Below, in pieces: positions 1 to 8,315 of a stretch of DNA of 64,000 bases (within the stretch, counting starts at the first letter, position 1; each line of letters starts with the position of its first letter). A program made the position numbers and the translations under genes. The stretch is from Microbacterium arborescens (GTDB taxonomy: Bacteria; Actinomycetota; Actinomycetes; Actinomycetales; Microbacteriaceae): contig QNUV01000099.1 in NCBI GenBank assembly GCA_003339645.1, forward strand, positions 124,001 through 188,000. Direction: 5' to 3'. The notes under the pieces are model-generated. The model was not told the origin of the DNA. It was given only the letters and a program-made list of their open reading frames with translations, and searched no databases.

Positions 1-2
1 GC

Positions 3-1187
3 TGGCTCGTGACCCTCACCTTCCGCAGCCTCAGCCAGGTCGAGGAGACGGCGATGACGATCGCGGCCGGCGACCTGAGCCAGCGCATGGGCGACATCTC
101 TCCCGGCACCGAGGTCGGCCGGCTGAAGATCGCCATCAACGCGATGCTCGACCGCATCGACACCGCCCTGGCCCAGCGCGACGCCACGGTCCAGCAGATG
201 CGGCGGTTCATCGGCGACGCCAGCCACGAGCTGCGCACGCCGCTGGTGACGGTCCGCGGATATGCGGAGCTGTACCGCATGGGTGCGATCACCGACGCCG
301 AGCACACCGCGCAGTCGATGGAGCGGATCGAGAAGGAGGCCGTCCGGATGAGCGGCCTCGTCGAGGACCTCCTGGCCCTCGCGCGCCTCGACGAACGCCG
401 AGACCTGGTCATCACCCCCGTCGACCTGCGTCCGATCGCCCGTGATGCGGCGCTCGACACGCGAGCCGCAGCTCCCGAGCGCCAGGTGTCGGTGATCGAG
501 TACTCCGATGAGACGTTGACCGTGGATCTGCCGACGGACACCGGGGCCGGGGCGACGGCCAAGCGCTCCGGCGGCGCCCGCAATCGCACGGGCCAGACGC
601 TCGCCCGCCTGCGGCGACGTCCGAAGGACGACCGCGGCGCCCGCTCGGGATCGGAGTCGGGTTCGACGTCGCGGAAGGCGGATGCCGCGTCGGCGAGCAC
701 CTCGTCCGCCGCGGCCGCCGACACGAAGCCTCTGCTGCAGCCGGCCGAGCCGCCGCTCGTCCCCGTCGTGCTCGGCGACGAGAACCGCATCCGCCAGGTC
801 GTAGCGAACCTCATCGGCAACGCCCGGCGCTACAGCCCCGAGGGCACTCCGATCGAGATCGCCGTGGGCCTGGACCGTGACGCCCGCATGGGATGGATCT
901 CGGTGATCGATCACGGCGAAGGCATCCCGGAACCGCTGCGCGAGAAGATCTTCCAGCGGTTCTGGCGCGCCGACACGTCGCGCACGCGCGAGACCGGCGG
1001 GTCCGGCCTCGGCCTGTCGATCGTCGCGTCGATCGTCGAGGCGCTGCACGGCTCGATCGATGTCCAGGCTACGCCCGGCGGCGGCGCGACGTTCCGCGTC
1101 GCATTCCCCCTGGCCGATCGCCGCGAGGCCGCCGAGCACCTCTGGATCGAGACCCAGCCGCTGCCGCGTCTGCGCGACGAGCGCTGA
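3..1187 (+). CDS. Sensor histidine kinase, C-terminal part (5' end outside window)
   Basis: Membrane-bound two-component sensor kinase that autophosphorylates on His and passes the phosphate to a response regulator, which lies outside the window. The reading frame is already open at the window edge, so the sensor and transmembrane part is missing. Counting from the GTG at 9, a HAMP linker covers about residues 3-55. The DHp helix carries FIGDASHELRTP with the phospho-His near 73. The ATPase domain shows the N box (NRIRQVVANLIGNARRYSPEG), a G1 box (DHGEGIP) and the F/G2 boxes (FQRFWRAD, GGSGLGLSIV). Between DHp and ATPase lies an unusual low-complexity stretch, about residues 180-245, rich in A, G, S, R and T, which typical kinases lack. 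A trailing LWIETQPLPRLR segment follows the kinase domain. Confidence 0.93.
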   Translation, partial: WLVTLTFRSLSQVEETAMTIAAGDLSQRMGDISPGTEVGRLKIAINAMLDRIDTALAQRDATVQQMRRFIGDASHELRTPLVTVRGYAELYRMGAITDAEHTAQSMERIEKEAVRMSGLVEDLLALARLDERRDLVITPVDLRPIARDAALDTRAAAPERQVSVIEYSDETLTVDLPTDTGAGATAKRSGGARNRTGQTLARLRRRPKDDRGARSGSESGSTSRKADAASASTSSAAAADTKPLLQPAEPPLVPVVLGDENRIRQVVANLIGNARRYSPEGTPIEIAVGLDRDARMGWISVIDHGEGIPEPLREKIFQRFWRADTSRTRETGGSGLGLSIVASIVEALHGSIDVQATPGGGATFRVAFPLADRREAAEHLWIETQPLPRLRDER

Positions 1188-1321
1188 GCGGGATGAGGGG
1201 CGCGGCTCCTCCCCCGGCAGCGCCCAGCGTCGCTCTCTCCCCCGTCCGCCCGACCTGCGACCGCAGGCGGTGGGAGGGGCCCTAGCGTGTCGGCATCCCA
1301 TCGCACGACGCAAGGAGCGAC

Positions 1322-1609
1322 ATGGCCATCTTCTCCATCGACAGCGACGCCGTGGCGAGTGCCACCGCCGCCATCCGAGCCACCTCGGGGCGCATCGAGA
1401 GCGACACCGGCGCCATGATGGCGCAGCTGACACAGCTGCAGGGGTCGTGGACCGGAAGCGCCGCACTCGCGTTCCAGGCGGTCGTCGAGCGCTGGCGCGC
1501 CGCCCAGCGCGAAGTCGAAGCGGCGCTCGGCGACATCGGATCGGCGTTGGATGCCGCGGGCCAGCAGTATCTGAACGCCGAGGCTGCGGCCGCCGGCCTC
1601 TTTCGCTGA
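1322..1609 (+). CDS. WXG100 family (ESAT-6-like) protein
   Basis: A 95-residue helical-hairpin protein of the WXG100 superfamily, whose members are normally dimeric substrates of type VII (ESX) secretion. The diagnostic turn is LQGSWTGSAALAF with W43 and G45, at mid-length as expected, flanked by two amphipathic helices. The length matches the family. AAGGAG stands about 6 bases before the ATG. No ESX ATPase, membrane component or partner WXG gene is nearby, so it is an orphan copy. It could be secreted by machinery encoded elsewhere, or act in the cytoplasm. It is followed by a strong terminator shared with groEL. Confidence 0.88.
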   Translation: MAIFSIDSDAVASATAAIRATSGRIESDTGAMMAQLTQLQGSWTGSAALAFQAVVERWRAAQREVEAALGDIGSALDAAGQQYLNAEAAAAGLFR

Positions 1610-1626
1610 CCCGCCCGGAAACGCGG

Positions 1627-1660
1627 AACGGCCCCTCCCGAAGGAGGGGCCGTTCTGTCT
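1627..1660. terminator. Bidirectional terminator between WXG100 gene and groEL
   Basis: A perfect 12-bp stem (AACGGCCCCTCC paired with GGAGGGGCCGTT) with a CGAA tetraloop, followed by a short T-rich run. It lies between two convergent genes and can serve both. Confidence 0.85.
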
Positions 1661-1668
1661 GCGATGGA

Positions 1669-3352
<1,684 letters not shown>

Positions 3353-3359
3353 AGCCATT

Positions 3360-3386
3360 CTGGCACTCGCCCATGGGGAGTGCAAG
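3360..3386. promoter_or_regulatory. Second, degenerate CIRCE-like inverted repeat
   Basis: CTGGCACTC, nine bases, GAGTGCAAG: the same arm length and 9-base spacer as CIRCE, with about two mismatches per arm. It lies 34 bp (centre to centre) upstream of the perfect copy. Read on the minus strand, its TTGCAC could overlap a -35 region, with CAGAAT about 17 bases on as a -10. The promoter assignment is inference. Confidence 0.6.
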
Positions 3387-3417
3387 CCGCCCCGTCGGCG
3401 ACCGGACCGGGAAACGA

Positions 3418-3447
3418 CAGAGCGCGCCGCGATGGCGGCGCGCTCTG
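3418..3447 (-). terminator. Terminator of the cold-shock gene
   Basis: A perfect 13-bp stem (CAGAGCGCGCCGC) with a 4-base loop, followed on the minus strand by TCGTTTCCC. It lies just downstream of the cold-shock gene and insulates the groEL promoter from it. Confidence 0.8.
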
Positions 3448-3462
3448 TGCGAGTGGTGCGAT

Positions 3463-3666
3463 TCAGGCGACGACGCGCACCGATTCCGCTTGCGGACCCT
3501 TCTGCCCCGTCCCCACGGTGAACTCGACCGCCTGCCCTTCCTCGAGCACGCGGAAGCCGCTCATCTCGATGTTGGAGTAGTGGACGAAGACGTCCTGCCC
3601 CTCGTTCACGGTGATGAAGCCGAAGCCCTTCTCGGCGTTGAACCACTTGACGGTGCCCTGTGTCAT
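3463..3666 (-). CDS. Cold-shock protein, CspA family
   Basis: A 67-residue single-domain OB-fold nucleic-acid chaperone that binds single-stranded RNA/DNA and melts mRNA structure. The RNP1 motif KGFGFI (about 13-18) and RNP2 motif VFVHY (about 26-30) are intact, and the start [18 protein letters not shown] is typical. AGGAG stands 7 bases before the ATG. The gene is monocistronic with its own strong terminator. Whether it is cold-induced or constitutive cannot be read from the sequence. Confidence 0.97.
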   Translation of the reverse strand: MTQGTVKWFNAEKGFGFITVNEGQDVFVHYSNIEMSGFRVLEEGQAVEFTVGTGQKGPQAESVRVVA

Positions 3667-3762
3667 GCGAATCTCCTGATGCTGTGCGACAGCGTCATCG
3701 TATGCAGGGCGCTCCGCCTGACCCGGCGCTTCCGGTCACTGTTGACACGGCCGCATCGAGAA

Positions 3763-3778
3763 TTTCACGAGCGTGAAA
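3763..3778. promoter_or_regulatory. 16-bp perfect palindrome upstream of the cold-shock gene
   Basis: TTTCACGAGCGTGAAA is perfectly self-complementary. It lies between the stop of the LytR_C gene and the cold-shock gene start, about 100 bases upstream of the latter. It could be an operator, or a small hairpin ending the upstream operon. No T-run follows, so an operator is slightly favoured. Confidence 0.4.
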
Positions 3779-3787
3779 CACGCCCCC

Positions 3788-4372
3788 TCATTCACCCTCG
3801 GAAGAGCCGCCCGCCCGGTCCTCGCCGACCACCACGGTCAGCTGCTTGCTGGGGTTGCCGTCGGCCGCGTCGGGGCCCGCGTATGCCTCGCTCATCTCCA
3901 CGTCCGCACCCCCGATGACCTGGGCGAGACCTCGCGCAGCGCCCTCGTCCTCCGCATTGACGTAGAAGATCGTGGTCGTCGCGAAGTCATGAGTGCTGGC
4001 GTCACCCGCGTCGACGACATCCGAGTTCCACCCTGCGCCGACGACGGTGTCGCGGAGGGCGGTCGCCAAGCCGCGCTCGGAGGTGGCGTTGAGGATCAGC
4101 ACCGGATAGGACGTATCGACCACCGGATCGGCTTCCACGGGGGCTTGGACCACAGCCGTGGCGGTCGGTTCCGCCGGGAAGAGCGCGATCCGCCCGGTGA
4201 CGATCATCGTGCCGACGATGCCCACCGCGACCAGGACGAGAACCGCGCCCGCGGCCCAGGCCAGAACGACGCCGGCACGGAGCCGGGGGTTCTCCGCCCG
4301 GTGGGCGCCGACTCGGGTGGTGTCGGCAGGGAGCTCGTCGAAACGGTCTTTCGGGTATGTCGTTGTCGGCAC
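3788..4372 (-). CDS. LytR C-terminal domain (LytR_C) membrane protein
   Basis: A 194-residue single-pass membrane protein. A cytoplasmic N-terminus of about 32 residues is followed by a transmembrane helix (about 33-58, GVVLAWAAGAVLVLVAVGIVG). The external domain has the LytR_C pattern VLILNATSERGLATALRDTVVGAGW. This domain occurs at the C-terminus of LytR-CpsA-Psr cell-wall ligases and as stand-alone proteins in actinomycetes; here it stands alone with no catalytic LCP domain. Its biochemical role is unknown. It starts with GTG, 29 bases after the DUF3263 gene, and is probably co-transcribed with it. Confidence 0.85.
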   Translation of the reverse strand: MPTTTYPKDRFDELPADTTRVGAHRAENPRLRAGVVLAWAAGAVLVLVAVGIVGTMIVTGRIALFPAEPTATAVVQAPVEADPVVDTSYPVLILNATSERGLATALRDTVVGAGWNSDVVDAGDASTHDFATTTIFYVNAEDEGAARGLAQVIGGADVEMSEAYAGPDAADGNPSKQLTVVVGEDRAGGSSEGE

Positions 4373-4401
4373 GGAGGAATGCTATCTGGCCAAGCTCCGC
4401 G

Positions 4402-4644
4402 TCACATGGCCGCGCGTTCGGCGCGCGAACGCTCCGCAGCCGCGCGCATGCGCCGCAGCCGGTGCACCAGCATGGGGTCGTGCGAAACCGCATCAGGCGA
4501 GTCGATGATGCGCCCCAGCAGCTGGTAGTACCGCGCCGGGCTCAACGAGAGCTCGGCGCGCACGGCCTCTTCTTTCGCGCCGCTGTGGGCACCCCAACGC
4601 GCCTCGAAGTCGAGGATCGAGCGGTCGCGATCTGAGAGTGCCAC
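4402..4644 (-). CDS. DUF3263 protein (small HTH-like)
   Basis: An 80-residue protein matching the actinobacterial DUF3263 family: LSDRDRSILDFEARWGAHSGAKEEAVRAELSLSPARYYQLLGRIIDSPDA. The pattern suggests a helix-turn-helix DNA-binding fold (SLSPARYYQLLGRI as recognition region), but its targets are unknown. It starts with GTG and is the first gene of a two-gene unit with the LytR_C gene, an arrangement common in actinomycetes. Confidence 0.88.
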   Translation of the reverse strand: MALSDRDRSILDFEARWGAHSGAKEEAVRAELSLSPARYYQLLGRIIDSPDAVSHDPMLVHRLRRMRAAAERSRAERAAM

Positions 4645-4653
4645 TCCTCCACG

Positions 4654-5649
4654 TTACGACCGCGGTCGCTCGGATCCGGGACGCCACTCCCACCACCGCC
4701 CGAGCGGGTCGGCTGCCGCGTCGATCTCGCCATCGAGCGCCACGGCGAAGCCACCCCGCCAGTCGCTCGGCACCCTCGACCACGCGTCGTGGGTCGCCGG
4801 GTCGTCGATCGTCAGCCATCGCCCGAGATCGCGGGCGCGCTCAATCACCCGCGAACGACGCTCACGCGGAATGTGGACGAGGACGCCGGGAGTGGTGATC
4901 ACCAGCGTCACCCCCGCCGGCGCGAGAGCCGCGGCCTCCGGCAGAAGGTCGAGAGCGTCTCCGGCGAACAGGAGGGGCGGATCGGATGCCGCGACCGCCG
5001 CGGCCGCGCGGATCCGATCCGCCCGTCCGTTCTCGCCGGGCCAGACCAGCCGAGCCAGCCAGTCGACGTCGCGAGGGTCGCGCACGTCGAGCGGGGCGAG
5101 GTCGATGCCGGCACGCCAGACGATGTCGGGATGCCGCACCTGCGGCATCCGCTCCCCCGCAACCGCGCTGACGAGCTCGACGTCCGAGACGCCGGTCACC
5201 GGATCCAGCCGCACCTCGCCTCCGTCTACGCCGACATATCGATACGAGTAGCGGTCGGGATACAGGCACAGCCCCGCGCTCGCCCCGACCTCCAGCAGCG
5301 CGATCGGGCCGGTCACCCGCGAGAGCGTCGGGAGGAGTGCCGCGCAGCGCAAGGGCTCGTTCGTCTGCACCGAGCGCGCGAGGCTCTCCGAGACCACAGC
5401 CTCGGCATGCGCCAGCACCCAAGCGGCCCACGCTGGGGCATCGACGTCGCCCGACCCCAGCAGCCGGCACACCGCGAACACGAGCGGCGGCTGGCGGCGG
5501 TTCGCGGGAAGGCGCGAGAGCACCTCCTGCAGGGCAGGATCCTCGACGACGCGCCACGCCCAGTCGGCGTACAGCTCGGAGCGGCCCGGAGCCTCGTCTG
5601 CGGCGAAACGCCGGTAACGCTCGATCACGGCGGCGAACTCGTCGGACAT
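4654..5649 (-). CDS. DUF2332 family protein
   Basis: A 331-residue protein of the DUF2332 family. Recognisable stretches are IERYRRFAADEAPGRSELYADWAWRV near the N-terminus and LLEVGASAGLCLYPDRYSYRY in the middle. The LLEVGASAGL segment resembles a Rossmann methyltransferase glycine motif, so an enzymatic role is possible but unproven. The frame is open much further upstream. I chose the ATG at 5649 because GGAG lies 9 bases before it and the family sequence begins there; an ATG at 5670 is the alternative. Confidence 0.85.
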   Translation of the reverse strand: MSDEFAAVIERYRRFAADEAPGRSELYADWAWRVVEDPALQEVLSRLPANRRQPPLVFAVCRLLGSGDVDAPAWAAWVLAHAEAVVSESLARSVQTNEPLRCAALLPTLSRVTGPIALLEVGASAGLCLYPDRYSYRYVGVDGGEVRLDPVTGVSDVELVSAVAGERMPQVRHPDIVWRAGIDLAPLDVRDPRDVDWLARLVWPGENGRADRIRAAAAVAASDPPLLFAGDALDLLPEAAALAPAGVTLVITTPGVLVHIPRERRSRVIERARDLGRWLTIDDPATHDAWSRVPSDWRGGFAVALDGEIDAAADPLGRWWEWRPGSERPRS

Positions 5650-5715
5650 GAGGACATTCTCCGGGAACATCGACCCCCAACGTCGAGTTGAATAGGACGA
5701 GGCGAAGGAGCAGAC

Positions 5716-6123
5716 ATGACCTATTCCGTGAACAAGACCGACGAGCAGTGGCGCGAGGAGCTCACCCCCGAGCAGTACGCGGTGCTGCGGCAGGCCGGCA
5801 CCGAACGCGCGTGGACCGGCGAGCTGCTCGACGAGAGCCGCGCGGGCCTGTACACCTGCGCCGCCTGCGGCGCCGAGCTGTTCCAGAGCGGCACGAAGTT
5901 CGACTCGCACTGCGGGTGGCCGAGCTTCTACGAGTCGGTGCGCCCCGAGGCGGTCGAGCTCATCGAGGACCGTTCGCACGGGATGGTGCGCACGGAGGTG
6001 CGCTGCGCGAACTGCGGTTCGCACCTGGGCCACGTGTTCCCCGATGGTTTCGGCACGCCCACCGGCGACCGCTACTGCATGAACTCGCTGTCGCTGTCGT
6101 TCACCCCCGAGCAGGAGAAGTGA
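5716..6123 (+). CDS. msrB: Peptide-methionine (R)-S-oxide reductase MsrB
   Basis: Repairs oxidised proteins by reducing methionine-R-sulfoxide, using thioredoxin. At 135 residues it is complete. Four zinc cysteines are present as CAAC (48, 51) and CANC (97, 100). The catalytic Cys121 sits in GDRYCMNS, and the CGWPSF motif is conserved. GAAGGAG precedes the ATG. Its stop overlaps the GTG of the nitroreductase gene (GTGA), so the two are translationally coupled, consistent with a shared redox-stress role. Confidence 0.97.
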   Translation: MTYSVNKTDEQWREELTPEQYAVLRQAGTERAWTGELLDESRAGLYTCAACGAELFQSGTKFDSHCGWPSFYESVRPEAVELIEDRSHGMVRTEVRCANCGSHLGHVFPDGFGTPTGDRYCMNSLSLSFTPEQEK

Positions 6124-6656
6124 CCGGAGCCTTCGAGGCCGCCGGCGCACGCCGGTCGTGGTCGAAGGTCACTGACGAGGCACCCTCGCACGAGGAGCTC
6201 GCGCGGCTGGTCTCCGCCGCGGGGCGTGTCGCCGACCACTCTTCGCTGCGCCCGTGGCGGCTCATCGAGATCAGAGGCGACGGGCGCACGCGGCTGGGCC
6301 GCGCGCTGAACAAGGCCGAGGGCAAGCGCGGTGTCTCGACGAAGCCGATGCGCGCTCCGCTGCTCATCGCGGTCGTCGCCAGCTACAGCAAGAAGAGCAA
6401 GGTCCCGCGGTGGGAGCAGGAGGCCGTGGCGTCCGGCGTCGCGCACATGCTGAGCCTGCTGCTCGACGAGGCGGGCTGGGGCGTGTTCTGGCGCACCGGG
6501 GGCGCGACGCGCTCCAAAGCCGTCGCGAAGGCGCACAAACTCGGTAAGCGCGAGGAACTGCTCGGGTGGCTTTATGTGGGCGGCAAGCCCGCAGACCGGG
6601 ACTCGGGCCGACGCAAGACGATCGACGCCGAGGACTTCCTCAGCCCGATGCCCTGA
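6120..6656 (+). CDS. Nitroreductase family protein
   Basis: A 178-residue FMN-dependent nitroreductase-fold protein. It shows HEELARLVSAAGRVADHSSLRPWRLIEI, the usual R-P-W FMN/substrate region, and a C-terminal GWLYVGGKP. The GTG start at 6120 overlaps the msrB stop by 4 bases. It probably reduces quinone- or nitro-type acceptors with NAD(P)H; the true substrate is unknown. It is convergent with the next HTH gene, and the two stop codons lie in one small palindrome. Confidence 0.9.
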   Translation: MTGAFEAAGARRSWSKVTDEAPSHEELARLVSAAGRVADHSSLRPWRLIEIRGDGRTRLGRALNKAEGKRGVSTKPMRAPLLIAVVASYSKKSKVPRWEQEAVASGVAHMLSLLLDEAGWGVFWRTGGATRSKAVAKAHKLGKREELLGWLYVGGKPADRDSGRRKTIDAEDFLSPMP

Positions 6657-6661
6657 ACGCG

Positions 6662-6931
6662 TCAGGTGGGCGGCGGCCCGCCTGACCGCACCCGCCGCGT
6701 TCTCAGGCGACTGTCATCGAGCAGGTCGGACATGTCGACATCGAGGGCCGCCGAGATCCGTGCCAGCTCCTCGATCGACATGGCCGACGGACGCCGCACA
6801 TGCAGGCGGCGCGCGAGCGTTCGCATCGGGATGCCGCTCGCCTCAGCCAGCCATTCCTGCGTCAACCGCTCATCCGCGAGGACCGCGCGGATGGACCGAG
6901 CCACTCGAGCGCTTAGCAAGCCGTCTGCCAT
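6662..6931 (-). CDS. Small XRE-type HTH regulator
   Basis: An 89-residue protein. A Cro/C1-type helix-turn-helix covers about residues 15-65: LTQEWLAEASGIPMRTLARRL then SIEELARISAALDVDMSDLL. The ATG at 6931 lies inside the palindrome TGCCATATGGCA. A second, related palindrome sits 28 bp upstream, which suggests autorepression. The upstream region is too short for a normal leader, so the mRNA may be leaderless (-35 TTGCCA and -10 TAGTGT on the minus strand). It is divergent from the duplicated HTH genes. Confidence 0.85.
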   Translation of the reverse strand: MADGLLSARVARSIRAVLADERLTQEWLAEASGIPMRTLARRLHVRRPSAMSIEELARISAALDVDMSDLLDDSRLRTRRVRSGGPPPT

Positions 6932-6966
6932 ATGGCAACACTATTGACACGCTTGCCACATGGCAA
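6926..6966. promoter_or_regulatory. Paired palindromic operators in the divergent HTH promoter region
   Basis: Two related inverted repeats: TGCCATATGGCA (6926-6937), overlapping the start codon of the minus-strand HTH gene, and TTGCCACATGGCAA (6953-6966). Their centres are 28 bp apart, close to three helical turns. A perfect -35 hexamer TTGACA (6944-6949, plus strand) lies between them. The layout looks like an autoregulated divergent promoter. Confidence 0.6.
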
Positions 6967-6970
6967 TGGT

Positions 6971-7357
6971 TCCGCCAAACTTGGCACGTGCCCACAGGAA
7001 GAACGCCGGAACCCGGCCCGCTCAGCCACCATGTCGCGAACCTGCTCGCCGCCGAGATCGCCCGCCGCGGACTGCGGCAGACAGACGTCGCCGCACAGGC
7101 GGGCATGTCGGCCTCGCAGCTGTCGCGCGTCCTCGCCGTGAAGAAGGTCTTCACGCTCGACCAACTCGACGCGGTGTGCCGCGCCGTCGGCATCCCCATC
7201 GCGCAGGTCGTCGTGATGCCCGGCGAGCAGGCGCGGCACGCCCACCGAACCGACCGCATCGCACCCATCGATGTCGGACCGGCGCGCCGCACCGAGCGCG
7301 CGGTGGCCAAAGCGCCGCAGGACGACCTCGGCGGGGACGACGGTCGCGGATGACACG
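6971..7357 (+). repeat. Tandem duplication, unit A (offset 420 bp)
   Basis: This segment aligns without gaps to 7391-7777. The shared block begins TCCGCCA.ACTTGGCACG and ends just past the HTH stop codon at GGATGAC, with the offset constant at 420 bases. Start codon, surrounding palindrome and reading frame are all preserved. Confidence 0.85.
6988..7353 (+). CDS. HTH regulator, copy A of a tandem duplication
   Basis: A 121-residue XRE-type regulator. After a short basic/proline N-terminus, the HTH lies at about residues 14-70 (ARRGLRQTDVAAQAGMSASQLSRVL, then FTLDQLDAVCRAVGIPIAQV). The C-terminal tail TERAVAKAPQDD is shared with copy B. The GTG start is chosen because it matches the start of copy B and sits in the same palindrome GGCACGTGCC. 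No clear Shine-Dalgarno is present. Unlike copy B, the metalloprotease gene does not follow. Confidence 0.8.
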   Translation: MPTGRTPEPGPLSHHVANLLAAEIARRGLRQTDVAAQAGMSASQLSRVLAVKKVFTLDQLDAVCRAVGIPIAQVVVMPGEQARHAHRTDRIAPIDVGPARRTERAVAKAPQDDLGGDDGRG

Positions 7358-7390
7358 CCGCTCCGGACGGGCGGACACGATGGCGACAAC

Positions 7391-7777
7391 TCCGCCAGAC
7401 TTGGCACGTGCCCTCAGGAAAGACCCCGGAACCCGGCCCGCTCAGTCGTCATGTCGCGCACCTGCTCTCCATTGAGATCGCCCGCCGCGGACTGCGTCAG
7501 TCGGACATCGCCGCGCGAGCCGGTATGTCGTCCTCGCAGCTGTCGCGGGTGCTCGCCGCGAAGAAGGTCTTCACGCTCGACCAACTCGACGCGGTGTGCC
7601 GCGCGGTCGGCGTCCCCATCACCCAGGTCGTCGACGTGCCGGGACAGCAGCCTGGCCGGGCCCTCGACGCGGCTTCCGTCCCCCGCATCGATGTCGGACC
7701 CTCACGCGATACTGAGCGGGCGGTGGCCAAAGCGCCACACGACGACCGCGGAGGGGACGACGGTGACGGATGACGAG
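7391..7777 (+). repeat. Tandem duplication, unit B (offset 420 bp)
   Basis: Second copy of the 420-bp-offset duplication. Unit B retains the GTG start of the metalloprotease gene (GGTGACGGATGAC), where unit A has GGTCGCGGATGAC. The junction therefore runs into the protease gene, and only unit B keeps it coupled. Confidence 0.85.
7408..7773 (+). CDS. HTH regulator, copy B, coupled to ImmA-type protease
   Basis: A 121-residue paralogue of the gene at 6988, with HTH ARRGLRQSDIAARAGMSSSQ followed by FTLDQLDAVCRAVGVP. Differences from copy A cluster in the tail after about residue 75 (VDVPGQQPGRALDAAS). The GTG start lies in GGCACGTGCC. The 3' end overlaps the metalloprotease gene by 11 bases. 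HTH regulator plus ImmA/IrrE-like protease is a known pairing in which the protease cleaves the regulator; that function here is inferred from context. Confidence 0.85.
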   Translation: MPSGKTPEPGPLSRHVAHLLSIEIARRGLRQSDIAARAGMSSSQLSRVLAAKKVFTLDQLDAVCRAVGVPITQVVDVPGQQPGRALDAASVPRIDVGPSRDTERAVAKAPHDDRGGDDGDG

Positions 7778-8191
7778 CTTCTCGACACACTCGATCTTCT
7801 CGGCGTACGCGTGACCATCGCCGATCTGCCTCCCGACCGCGACGGCGAGTACGAGCACGGGCTTCGGATCGTCCGGCTCCGGCCGGGAATGGCCCGTCGC
7901 CTCCACCGGTCGGTCCTGGCACACGAGTGCGCCCACGCCGTCTACGGCGACGTGCCGCTTCGCGACCCGCACCACGCCGAACGGCAAGAGACGCGGGCCG
8001 ACGAATGGGCGGCACGGACGCTGGTGTCGGTCGACGACTACGCGCGCGCCGAGAGCATCCACGACGGTCACGTGGATGCGATGACCCTCGAGCTCGACGT
8101 CACCGTCGACCTGATCCGAGCCTTCCAACGCACGCTCCGACATCCGCGCGCCCTTCGCATGCCGGGCATCCCGACGAGCGCTTCCCGGTAG
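7763..8191 (+). CDS. ImmA/IrrE-family metallopeptidase
   Basis: A 142-residue zinc metalloprotease of the ImmA/IrrE (M78-like) family. The zinc-binding helix VLAHECAHAVYGD gives HEXXH with H54, E55 and H58, and the downstream ETRADEWAARTLV supplies the acidic third ligand. In this family the protease inactivates a partner XRE repressor during stress or mobile-element induction. The GTG start at 7763 overlaps the end of HTH copy B, so translation is coupled. Recently duplicated partners and small size fit a genomic-island or stress-response module. Confidence 0.9.
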   Translation: MTDDELLDTLDLLGVRVTIADLPPDRDGEYEHGLRIVRLRPGMARRLHRSVLAHECAHAVYGDVPLRDPHHAERQETRADEWAARTLVSVDDYARAESIHDGHVDAMTLELDVTVDLIRAFQRTLRHPRALRMPGIPTSASR

Positions 8192-8231
8192 CACAGCGTT
8201 CCGCATGCAGCCGACCGCATGCGTCGAGACG

Positions 8232-8237
8232 TAAAAT
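8232..8237 (+). promoter_or_regulatory. -10 element of the ole operon
   Basis: TAAAAT, a good actinobacterial -10, ends 7 bases before position 8244. Initiation at about 8244 would give either a leaderless mRNA from the in-frame ATG at 8244 or a leader of about 72 bases to the TTG at 8316. No convincing -35 is seen. Confidence 0.5.
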
Positions 8238-8315
8238 CGACGGATGCCCGGATGCGCCTCGAGCGCGGGTCGGAGGCAGAAGCCGCTGGCCACCGGAGAC
8301 ACCGCGGGAGTCGCA

